5,292 nucleotides of DNA from positions 1 to 5,292 of the forward strand of contig DAIRGB010000066.1 in the NCBI GenBank assembly GCA_036794765.1, written 5' to 3'. Source of the DNA: DAIRGB01 sp036794765. Its GTDB lineage: Bacteria > Patescibacteriota > JAHJAL01. Shown one piece after another: positions 1 through 5,292 of the stretch (the stretch's first letter is position 1; every line of letters begins with the position of its first letter). A model generated the notes under the pieces. The model made no database searches, was not told the origin of the DNA, and saw nothing but the letters and a program-made list of their open reading frames with translations. Made by a program: the position numbers and the translations under genes.

Positions 1-615
1 AGTAAATTTTTGGCGATGATGAGGATCGCGGCAGATGTTTTTTGTGATTACTCCCCTACTCTTTCGATTGTTATTGATAACCAGGGCGTAATATTTTTTG
101 ATCCAATGTCGATTTTTGATTTCATTCTGAAAAAAATTGAGAGAATTTTGATTTTTGGCAATTAGAATCAAGCCGGATGTGTCTTTGTCTAAACGATGAA
201 CTATTCCGGGACGAAATATGTTGTTTATTGGTTTGAAATTGGCAAATTTGGGATAGTGATGAAGGAGAATGTTTATTAATGTGTCGTTTTGGTGACCATG
301 GCTGGTGTGAACCGGCAAGAAAGGCGGTTTATTGATTAGAAGAAAATCTGTATTTTCAAATATGATATCGAGATCCCCTTTTTTGGGTTCTACTTTTAAT
401 ATTTCGGTTTTGGGAATGTTGATTGTTATTTTTTCGTTTTGTTTTATTTTGTAACTATTCTTATTGATAATTTTATTATTTATTGAAACTTGTTTGTTTT
501 TAATTAAACTACCAATAAAAGATCTGGAGTATTCGGGTAGTTGGTTGGAAATTTCTTTGTCCAAACGATTATTTATCTGAGTAATTATTTTGATTGTTCT
601 TGGTTTATCTGTCAT
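1..615 (-). CDS. RluA/RluD-family 23S rRNA (or tRNA) pseudouridine synthase, 3' part beyond the window
   Basis: Isomerises specific uridines in structured RNA, most likely 23S rRNA, to pseudouridine in the cytoplasm. The frame is open from the ATG at 615 to base 1, giving 205 residues; the C-terminal part of a family usually near 300 residues lies outside the window. Residues about 15-66 look like an S4 RNA-binding domain (RLDKEIS, then SRSFIGSLIKNKQVSINN). The synthase domain follows: motif I around FLLINKPPFLPVH (91-103), the signature RPGIVHRLDKDTSGL (135-149) with Asp143 of HRLD as the expected catalytic aspartate, and the KKYYALV segment (173-179). RDPHHRQKF (196-204) also fits the family. 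The S4 domain points to the RluC/RluD type rather than RluA, but the target uridine cannot be told from the sequence. Its ATG overlaps the dus stop codon as ATGA, so translation is probably coupled to dus. No Shine-Dalgarno sequence precedes it. Confidence 0.93.
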   Translation of the reverse strand, partial: MTDKPRTIKIITQINNRLDKEISNQLPEYSRSFIGSLIKNKQVSINNKIINKNSYKIKQNEKITINIPKTEILKVEPKKGDLDIIFENTDFLLINKPPFLPVHTSHGHQNDTLINILLHHYPKFANFKPINNIFRPGIVHRLDKDTSGLILIAKNQNSLNFFQNEIKNRHWIKKYYALVINNNRKSRGVITKNICRDPHHRQKFT

Positions 616-1595
616 AGATTTTGCAAAATTGATCTAAGTTCCGATGTGTTGTTGCATAGGTATAGCTTTTTTCGAATTTCGGTGGCGTTGGGAATATTTT
701 TGATGTACCAGCCGAAATGTTTTCTCATCTGAATAATCGCTTGCTCTTCGACGGATTTACGATGATCTTTTCTTAATGACAATTCTTTGATTAATAAATT
801 GGTGTGTATTAGAATTGTTTTCTTTATTTTTTTGATATTGGTTTTGGGTCTGATTTTTTTTCCCAGTAGTAGTTTTTTTGTTTGTTCAAAAATCCAGGGT
901 TGACCAAGGGCGCCGCGGCCGATCATAATGCCGCTGGGAGTATATTTTTTAAGATATTTTTTTGCTTGTTGTGGATCGATTATGTCCCCATTGCCAATGA
1001 CTGGTATATTTAGTTTCTCAGTAATTTTTTTAATGTAATCCCAATCGCTAGAACCGGCGTATTGTTGTTTGACGGTGCGTCCGTGAAGAGTGAGACAGTC
1101 AATGTTTGTTGTTTTTATTATGTTTTGATAGAAAGATGGTGGAAGTTTTTTGTCGTATCCAATTCTGGTTTTTAATGATACCGGGATATTAACTGATTTT
1201 TTAAGGGCGGATAATATTTCTATTAGTTTGTCGGGGTCTTGCAGTAGTTTGCCGCCATTACCTGAAGCCAGCATGCTGCGAGCCGGGCAGCCGCAATTGA
1301 AATCGAGACCGTCGGCGCCGTTTTTTTCCAATTCTTGTGCAATAGTAATTGTTTCCGGAATAGTATGCCCGAATACTTGGACGATAATTGGTTTTTCGTA
1401 TTTGGTAAAGTATGTTTTATTGATTGTTTTTTTGTTTTGGTATTTTAAACCCATTGATGAAACCATTTCGGTAAAAACAACATCGGCGCCAAATTTTTTT
1501 AGAATTCGGCGTTGTGAACTATTGGTTATGCCATGGAGAGGTGCGGCGCATAATATAGGGTGGTTTTTTTTCCAAGAGAAAGTGGATATTGTCAT
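612..1595 (-). CDS. dus: tRNA-dihydrouridine synthase, DusB-like
   Basis: FMN-dependent enzyme that reduces uridines of the tRNA D-loop to dihydrouridine, using NADPH. Its 327 residues match the usual length of the family. The N-terminal TIM barrel begins with ILCAAPLHGITN (14-25, the usual LAPMAGVTD strand). Cys103 in NCGCP (100-104) is the expected catalytic acid; KTRIG (142-146) holds the conserved lysine. LHGRTVKQQYAG (170-181) is the family signature, and VIGNGDI (199-205) with GRGALGQPW (226-234) form the FMN phosphate site. The C-terminal helical domain has the typical RKHFGWYIK and EIRKKL segments. The base pair of lysines that often follows GCP (GCPxKK) is Arg-Ser here. DusB is the nearest subtype by motif, but the modified position is not predictable. 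The single plausible ATG has no Shine-Dalgarno sequence. It follows cysS after 115 bases and its TGA stop overlaps the start of the pseudouridine synthase gene. Confidence 0.95.
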   Translation of the reverse strand: MTISTFSWKKNHPILCAAPLHGITNSSQRRILKKFGADVVFTEMVSSMGLKYQNKKTINKTYFTKYEKPIIVQVFGHTIPETITIAQELEKNGADGLDFNCGCPARSMLASGNGGKLLQDPDKLIEILSALKKSVNIPVSLKTRIGYDKKLPPSFYQNIIKTTNIDCLTLHGRTVKQQYAGSSDWDYIKKITEKLNIPVIGNGDIIDPQQAKKYLKKYTPSGIMIGRGALGQPWIFEQTKKLLLGKKIRPKTNIKKIKKTILIHTNLLIKELSLRKDHRKSVEEQAIIQMRKHFGWYIKNIPNATEIRKKLYLCNNTSELRSILQNL

Positions 1596-1619
1596 GAGTG
1601 AAATATTTGTTAAAAAATT

Positions 1620-1684
1620 ATAAAGTCCATAGGGTTATAAGGTTTTCTCTTGTATTCTTTGACATTATAACTTGATGACTTTAT
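1620..1684. repeat. Long imperfect inverted repeat in the cysS-dus spacer
   Basis: The left arm (1620-1640) and right arm (1665-1684) are complementary over 17 base pairs: GTTATAA against TTATAAC, CAT against ATG, and ATAAAGT against ACTTTAT. Between them are a 3x3 mismatch (AGG against TTG) and one bulged base (C at 1627 or 1628). The loop is 24 bases. In the minus-strand transcript this would form an AU-rich hairpin about 25 bases after the cysS stop. It could be a mobile-repeat relic, an mRNA-processing or stability element, or a weak pause site; the sequence does not decide. Confidence 0.65.
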
Positions 1685-1700
1685 GAACTTTGTAACTTTT
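1667..1700. repeat. Degenerate tandem repeat, unit about 8-9 bases (RTRACTTT)
   Basis: Read on the plus strand, four adjoining units are ATAACTTG (1667-1674), ATGACTTT (1675-1682), ATGAACTTT (1683-1691) and GTAACTTTT (1692-1700). Each varies by one or two bases or by one base in length. The array overlaps the right arm of the palindrome and lies just after the cysS stop on the coding strand. It looks like a decayed simple repeat; no function can be read from it. Confidence 0.5.
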
Positions 1701-1710
1701 ACAGAAGTTG

Positions 1711-3126
1711 TTAATTATTTTTTTGCAGGAGGAAGCCGGAATTGGTGTCTTCGATAGAATAACCGGCTTTTTCTATGGCTTGTCTTAATTCATCTGCTTT
1801 TTCAAAATCTTTTTTTTGTCTGGCTTGTTCTCGTTTTTCGGCTAGGTCTTTTATTTTTTTTGAGATAACAATTTTTTTAGGTAAAGTTACAAATAAAACG
1901 CCGAGAACTTGATCATATTTTCCTAGTAGTTCTAAGGTTTTTTCGGCAATACGTTGACCGATTTTATTGTCGTCTATTAGAATATTTATTTTTTTGATTA
2001 GATTGTGCATGACAGCTAGGGCTTTGGGAGTATTTAGATCATCTTCTATAGCGTCAAAAAATTGGTCTTCGGAAGAAACGAAAAGACTTTCATAACTATT
2101 GGCAGGAATATTGGGAATATCATTTTTGACGTTTCGTAAGCGAATAATAAATTTATCGATGTTTTTTAGTACATTGTGAGCGGCTTGTAGACTATCCCAG
2201 GTAAAATTCATTTTGGAGCGGTAGTGACATCCGAGATATAGATATCTTAGATCTCGACCAGAATAATTTTTTTCTTTGATGTCCCTAAGATTATAAAAAT
2301 TGTTGAGACTTTTGCCCATTCTTTGGCCGTTGATAAGAACGTGTTCGTTGTGGAGCCAATATTTAACAAATTGATGTCCGGAATAACATTCTGATTGAGC
2401 AATTTCGTTTTCGTGATGTGGAAAAACCAAGTCAACACCGCCGGTATGAATATCAATAGTTTCGCCGAGATTTTTCATACTCATGGCCGAGCATTCTATG
2501 CTCCATCCTGGTCGGCCGTCGCCAAATGGAGATGGCCAAAAATTTTCTCCATCTTCGGGAGTTTTGGTTTTCCAGAGGACAAAATCGGCAGCATTATCTT
2601 TGTCGTATTCCTGGTGGTCAACTCGGAAGCCGATTTTTAAACCACTTTTGTCGAGGTGTGCCAATTTGCCATAGTCAGGGAATTTGAGGATGGAAAAATA
2701 AACAGATCCATCTTGCCCGACATAAGCGAATTTCTTATCAATTAATTTTTGAATTATTTTTATTATTTCGTTAATGTATTCTGTGGCAGGGGTAAAAGTC
2801 GGAGGTATTGTGTTTAGTTCTTGCAAGTCTTGTTTGAAGGCGTCAATATATGTTTTTGTAAAATCTTTTAGGGAAATTTTTTGGATTTGACTGGTTTTGA
2901 CTGTTTTATCGTCGATATCGGTTAGATTCATTACTTGTTTGACTAGATATTTTTTGTATTCAAAATAACGGCGTAAAACATCGGGAAAGACATAGGCGAA
3001 GAGATTGGCTATGGTAACGTAATTGTAGACTGTTGGTCCACAGATATACATCTTCACTTCGTTTTCTGTGATGGGAATAAATTCTTCTTTTTGACGAGTG
3101 AGGGTGTTGTATAGTTTGAGATTCAT
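1711..3126 (-). CDS. cysS: Cysteine--tRNA ligase with altered HIGH and KMSKS signatures
   Basis: Charges tRNA-Cys with cysteine using ATP in the cytoplasm; a class I synthetase. The 471 residues are full length (E. coli enzyme about 461). The N-terminal catalytic domain has MYICGPTVYNY (26-36) and NLTDIDDKT (67-75). The four zinc ligands that select cysteine are all present: Cys29, Cys212 in SIECSAMS, His237 and Glu241 in FPHHENEIAQSE, with the spacing of the E. coli enzyme. The anticodon-binding C-terminal region ends with the typical AREQ-like helix, KKDFEKADELRQAI and GYSIEDTNSGFLL. The odd points are the two ATP signatures: HIGH reads TIAN (38-41), and KMSKS reads RMGKS (269-273). All else argues for a working enzyme. 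The ATG at 3126 matches the family start; it lies 16 bases after recR and has no Shine-Dalgarno sequence, which suggests co-transcription with recR. Confidence 0.96.
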   Translation of the reverse strand: MNLKLYNTLTRQKEEFIPITENEVKMYICGPTVYNYVTIANLFAYVFPDVLRRYFEYKKYLVKQVMNLTDIDDKTVKTSQIQKISLKDFTKTYIDAFKQDLQELNTIPPTFTPATEYINEIIKIIQKLIDKKFAYVGQDGSVYFSILKFPDYGKLAHLDKSGLKIGFRVDHQEYDKDNAADFVLWKTKTPEDGENFWPSPFGDGRPGWSIECSAMSMKNLGETIDIHTGGVDLVFPHHENEIAQSECYSGHQFVKYWLHNEHVLINGQRMGKSLNNFYNLRDIKEKNYSGRDLRYLYLGCHYRSKMNFTWDSLQAAHNVLKNIDKFIIRLRNVKNDIPNIPANSYESLFVSSEDQFFDAIEDDLNTPKALAVMHNLIKKINILIDDNKIGQRIAEKTLELLGKYDQVLGVLFVTLPKKIVISKKIKDLAEKREQARQKKDFEKADELRQAIEKAGYSIEDTNSGFLLQKNN

Positions 3127-3142
3127 GATAGTATTTTAATTT

Positions 3143-3733
3143 TTAATTTCTATTGTCCATGGCTTTGGTAAGAGTTATTTCATCTGTGTATTCTAGGTCT
3201 ACGCCCATGGGAATTCCAAAAGCCAGACGGCTGATTTTTATCGGGTATTGTTCGAGAATTTTGAAAATGTATGTAGCCGTGGCTTCTCCTTCCAAGGTCG
3301 GATTGGTGGCAATGATTATTTCTTTGACGATATCGTCTCCGGCTCTATTTTTTAATTTTTCCAAGGTTAGGTGCTCTGGTCCGATGCCGTCGATTGGCGA
3401 TAGGGCTCCATGTAAAACGTGATATAAACCGTTGTAATGTGTTTTTTCGATAGCAAGAATATCTAGTGGTTGTTCGATAACACAGATGATTGATTGGTTG
3501 CGTTTGTCGTTTTGACAAATATGGCAGGGATTAGTTTCGGAATAATTGAAACATATTTGGCAGAGTTGAAGATTTTTTTTAAGGTTTGTTAGTGCATTTC
3601 CAAAGTCGATAGTTTCTTGTTCGGGTTTGTGAAGAAGATAATATGTTAGACGACTGGCGGTTTTTTGTCCAATTCCGGGTAATTTGGCAAAGTGATTAAT
3701 GAGGTTGTTGATTGATTGAGGAATGTGAGACAT
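3143..3733 (-). CDS. recR: Recombination mediator protein RecR
   Basis: Works with RecO (and RecF) to load RecA on gapped single-stranded DNA coated by SSB. I take the ATG at 3733 as start, giving 196 residues, close to the usual 200. An in-frame TTG at 3748 would add five residues (start, Lys, Ile, Glu, Asn) but lies inside a heptamer repeat and is not needed by the family. From the ATG: helix-hairpin-helix LPGIGQKTASRL (18-29); a zinc finger with Cys58, Cys61, Cys70 and Cys73 (CQIC and CHIC); and a Toprim domain from about 82, with VIEQPLDILAIEKT (85-98), GALSPIDGIGPE (109-120), ATNPTLEGEATA (142-153) and GIPMGVDLEYTDE (173-185). All key residues are present. No Shine-Dalgarno sequence is seen. 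It sits between the transpeptidase gene (58-base gap) and cysS (16-base gap); the usual partner dnaX is not next to it here. Confidence 0.96.
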   Translation of the reverse strand: MSHIPQSINNLINHFAKLPGIGQKTASRLTYYLLHKPEQETIDFGNALTNLKKNLQLCQICFNYSETNPCHICQNDKRNQSIICVIEQPLDILAIEKTHYNGLYHVLHGALSPIDGIGPEHLTLEKLKNRAGDDIVKEIIIATNPTLEGEATATYIFKILEQYPIKISRLAFGIPMGVDLEYTDEITLTKAMDNRN

Positions 3734-3734
3734 A

Positions 3735-3788
3735 TTTTCAATTTTCAATTTTCAAATATATTTTGAAAAATAATTTGGATATTGAAAA
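3735..3788. repeat. TTGAAAA heptamer cluster between the transpeptidase gene and recR
   Basis: On the minus strand three perfect head-to-tail TTGAAAA units run at 3755-3749, 3748-3742 and 3741-3735, ending two bases before the recR ATG. Two more copies stand in the opposite orientation at 3763-3769 and 3782-3788. The innermost opposed pair forms an 8-bp perfect palindrome, TTTTCAAA (3749-3756) and TTTGAAAA (3762-3769), around a 5-base TATAT loop. The stem is almost all A-T and no T-run follows, so it is a poor terminator. The units replace the place where a ribosome binding site would be. Confidence 0.7.
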
Positions 3789-3791
3789 ATA

Positions 3792-5054
3792 TTATTTTAC
3801 GTTAATATTTAAAAACACTCCTTGATCTTCCATCCAAGTGGCGCCTTCAGCTACTAGTTGGAAATATTCGGTAAAAACTCCGGTTTGGTTTGGCGCTAGG
3901 ATTTCAAATTCAAAAGTTCCAGTTTCACCAGGAGCGACTGACGTTTCTTTAAGATTAGTTAATCTATTGTTGGCTAACCATGAATTTGGATTGTAAAATA
4001 TACTGCTGCGATCTTTTTGGTGACTAGTGGCTAAGCGGATTGGATTAACTCCTGAATTGTACCAAGTGCGGCTGCCAGTATTTCGATATTTAATTTCTAG
4101 TTTCGTAGTTTGATTTTTATTGACGATTGGATAATCTGATTGACTAACCCATTGACTACTGTATTCTGGTTGCCAGACTTTTATGTACCAGACAATGTCG
4201 ATATCATTGAACCAGGAGTGATTTTCGGCTACTGGTCTAAAATGTTCTTCGTAATCTTTTTGTTGATTGGGAGCAGTGATAGAAAAATTGAATGTAGTTT
4301 CTTGATTATTGGCAATTCCGTTTGTGTTTAGTTTTGTTGGACGATTGGAGCCTATCCAAGTGTTGTTACTGAATGAAGAAAGACGATCGCGTGGGCTGTC
4401 TGTGCCTAAATGAATTGGATATAGACCTTCTTTATACCACCAATTTTTTCCTGTGTTTTTAACTTTTACCCAAACATTGACAGTTTCCCCTGGTTTTAAG
4501 GTGAGATATTGTGGGGATTGATCTATGATAGTTGCGTCATAATCAGGTGGGTTGAAAGCTGCTTGTACACCGGAAGTGTCATGGATAATAACTGGTGTTC
4601 CGTTTGGAGCCCAATCATATAGCCAGGCAGCATTAGTAAGGGACAAACGAACGCAACCGTGACTTACTCTGATACCTAAGTGATTTTCTCCTTCGTAAAC
4701 ATTTCCCCAGGAGTATTTCCAATAAGGTAAACCATGTATGCCGTAGCCGCCATCGGGGGTAATAGCCATCCAGTTGGGCATATATAGGTCATAGAGAGTG
4801 GAATAGGCATCCGAAATGTGGTTGTATATTTTATGGGTGCCAATAGGTGTAGGCATACTCCAAGTGCCGGTGGAAACGGGGAATTTGTTGATGATTTGGT
4901 AATTTTCAATGACGGTCATTTGTTGGTCCGGGATTGATATGTCGATTACTTTGCCCCCGCCTGCTTTGACTTTTTCTATCTCAAAAATATTTGGAATAGA
5001 AAAAGTAAAGGCAAGTGCGATAATAAACAGGATCAGGCTCGATTTTTTTTCCAT
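3792..5054 (-). CDS. Secreted L,D-transpeptidase (YkuD) with two W-rich Ig-like domains
   Basis: Likely forms 3-3 cross-links in peptidoglycan, or attaches proteins to it, outside the cytoplasmic membrane. Of 420 residues, 1-31 form a signal peptide: MEKK, a hydrophobic core (7-24) and a likely cut after VKA31. The YkuD domain spans about 35-159, with PTPIGTHKIY (68-77), His107 in GIHG and the catalytic motif SHGCVRL (131-137) with Cys134. Two repeats follow, about 180-293 and 300-419. Each has a PG- or N-rich strand, KNTG/RNTG, a Trp (205-206; 331), P-I-H/R-L, a DR segment, TW/SW (233; 359), NR, AP and a VAE..W end (275-281; 401-407). They resemble the Ig-like FW domain of NBR1, a match made by eye. 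The domain may bind glycan or protein at the surface. A weak AGAGAA lies about nine bases before the ATG. The gene follows a hairpin, so it may head the downstream cluster. Confidence 0.92.
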   Translation of the reverse strand: MEKKSSLILFIIALAFTFSIPNIFEIEKVKAGGGKVIDISIPDQQMTVIENYQIINKFPVSTGTWSMPTPIGTHKIYNHISDAYSTLYDLYMPNWMAITPDGGYGIHGLPYWKYSWGNVYEGENHLGIRVSHGCVRLSLTNAAWLYDWAPNGTPVIIHDTSGVQAAFNPPDYDATIIDQSPQYLTLKPGETVNVWVKVKNTGKNWWYKEGLYPIHLGTDSPRDRLSSFSNNTWIGSNRPTKLNTNGIANNQETTFNFSITAPNQQKDYEEHFRPVAENHSWFNDIDIVWYIKVWQPEYSSQWVSQSDYPIVNKNQTTKLEIKYRNTGSRTWYNSGVNPIRLATSHQKDRSSIFYNPNSWLANNRLTNLKETSVAPGETGTFEFEILAPNQTGVFTEYFQLVAEGATWMEDQGVFLNINVK

Positions 5055-5141
5055 TGTGGTTTTCTCTTTTTTATAGATATAATTTGTAGTTTAATTTTAT
5101 TCTATACTGTCACACAACTTAATAGCAAATAATTCTTTCTA

Positions 5142-5182
5142 TACCAAAATTACCCCTGGTTGGAATTGGGGTAATTTTGGTA
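5142..5182 (-). terminator. 15-bp perfect hairpin, probable intrinsic terminator of the upstream gene
   Basis: TACCAAAATTACCCC (5142-5156) pairs without a mismatch with GGGGTAATTTTGGTA (5168-5182) around an 11-base loop. On the minus strand it starts about 35 bases after the TAA at 5218, where a terminator of the upstream gene would stand. The layout TTACCCC...GGGGTAA followed by TTTT gives a GC-topped core stem with a short U-run and a matching A-run, so it could act in both directions. The U-run is short (TTTT then GG), so efficiency is uncertain. It lies about 90 bases before the transpeptidase ATG, so attenuation of that gene, or an operator role, is also possible. Confidence 0.6.
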
Positions 5183-5217
5183 AGGGCAATTGCTACAAAA
5201 AATACTATGGAATTGTT

Positions 5218-5292
5218 TTATTGGCAGGTAGCTTGTAGATTGTTGCTTAATAATAATTGTCGTTGAAGTGTTTGGAGTGATTCGTCGATAGA
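5218..5292 (-). CDS. C-terminal tail of an unidentified gene, start beyond the window
   Basis: A minus-strand frame enters from the right edge and runs 24 codons to TAA at 5220-5218. The visible end, SIDESLQTLQRQLLLSNN and then LQATCQ, is leucine- and glutamine-rich with a heptad-like spacing of hydrophobic residues, as in a short helix or coiled coil. No family can be named from it. It is preferred over the other two minus frames because its stop is followed at a fitting distance by the hairpin; another frame stays open longer (to about 5157) but would run through the hairpin. The choice of frame rests on context only. Confidence 0.4.
   Translation of the reverse strand, partial: SIDESLQTLQRQLLLSNNLQATCQ

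Larger units (their letters stand above)
1596..1710. other. cysS-dus spacer, non-coding, repeat-rich
   Basis: This 115-base gap has no open frame of interest. It holds an imperfect palindrome (1620-1684) and a run of AACTTTAT-like units (1667-1700). On the minus strand a perfect TATAAT lies at 1622-1617, about 22 bases before the dus ATG, but I find no matching -35 element 16-18 bases upstream (AAACCT at best), so a dus promoter here is only a possibility. No T-run follows the palindrome at the distance expected of an intrinsic terminator. Confidence 0.6.

Noticed and set aside
541..732. 63-codon plus-strand open frame over the dus-rlu junction
   Set aside because: Antisense to two genes with clear family motifs; no start signal and no family likeness.
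1150..1623. 157-codon open frame on the plus strand
   Set aside because: It lies antisense to the conserved dus gene, shows no recognisable domain and has the composition of a reversed coding strand; the motifs of Dus on the minus strand explain this DNA.
1659..1687. TTGACA (1659-1664) with a TATGAA 17 bases later, as a plus-strand promoter
   Set aside because: There is no plus-strand gene to serve, and the hexamers fall within the repeat-rich spacer where such matches are expected by chance.
3734..3748. TTG at 3748 as the start of recR
   Set aside because: It sits inside the TTGAAAA repeat, adds five residues not needed by RecR, and an ATG at 3733 fits the family start.
3157..5054. Other short plus-strand open frames inside cysS, recR and the transpeptidase gene
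   Set aside because: They are reverse-strand shadows of conserved minus-strand genes and have no features of their own.
5070..5129. AT-rich hexamers (TATAAA, TTATAT, TATAGA) as a -10 box of the transpeptidase gene
   Set aside because: Several -10-like strings occur but none has a credible -35 at 16-18 bases, so I cannot choose one.
1..5292. CRISPR array, tRNA or rRNA gene, insertion sequence, toxin-antitoxin or defence system
   Set aside because: No regularly spaced repeats, no cloverleaf or rRNA-like stretch, and no transposase- or defence-like protein could be found on either strand.

Overview
The window is AT-rich bacterial DNA in which every supported gene lies on the minus strand. In transcription order (right to left) it holds: the last 24 codons of an unidentified gene; a strong 15-bp hairpin that probably terminates it; a secreted L,D-transpeptidase with two tryptophan-rich Ig-like domains; recR; cysS; a dus-family tRNA dihydrouridine synthase; and the first 205 codons of an S4-domain RluA/RluD-family pseudouridine synthase, cut by the left window edge.

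The style of the proteins (compact, Lys/Asn/Ile-rich), the linked small housekeeping genes, the lack of Shine-Dalgarno sequences, the short repeat-laden AT-rich spacers and the W-rich Ig-like surface domain suggest a Patescibacteria/CPR genome, perhaps Parcubacteria-like. This is inference from style, not from a database match. TGA serves as a stop (end of dus) and no in-frame TGA interrupts the conserved genes, so a code with TGA read as glycine or tryptophan is unlikely.

Layout: 1-615 rlu (partial); 612-1595 dus, joined to rlu by a 4-base ATGA overlap; 1596-1710 a spacer with a long imperfect palindrome and degenerate AACTTTAT-type repeats; 1711-3126 cysS; 3143-3733 recR, 16 bases before cysS; 3734-3791 a spacer built largely from the heptamer TTGAAAA; 3792-5054 the L,D-transpeptidase; 5055-5217 a leader region with the hairpin; 5218-5292 the tail of the upstream gene. 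No convincing terminator is seen between the transpeptidase and the left edge, so the five genes may be one transcription unit, with the 115-base cysS-dus spacer the most likely place for a second promoter or an RNA-level control.

Functionally, three genes serve translation and RNA maturation (cysteine charging of tRNA, dihydrouridine, pseudouridine), one serves recombinational repair and one the cell wall. I see no new multi-gene system. The points most worth a second look are the altered CysRS signature motifs (TIAN in place of HIGH, RMGKS in place of KMSKS), the architecture of the transpeptidase, and the structured repeats in two spacers.
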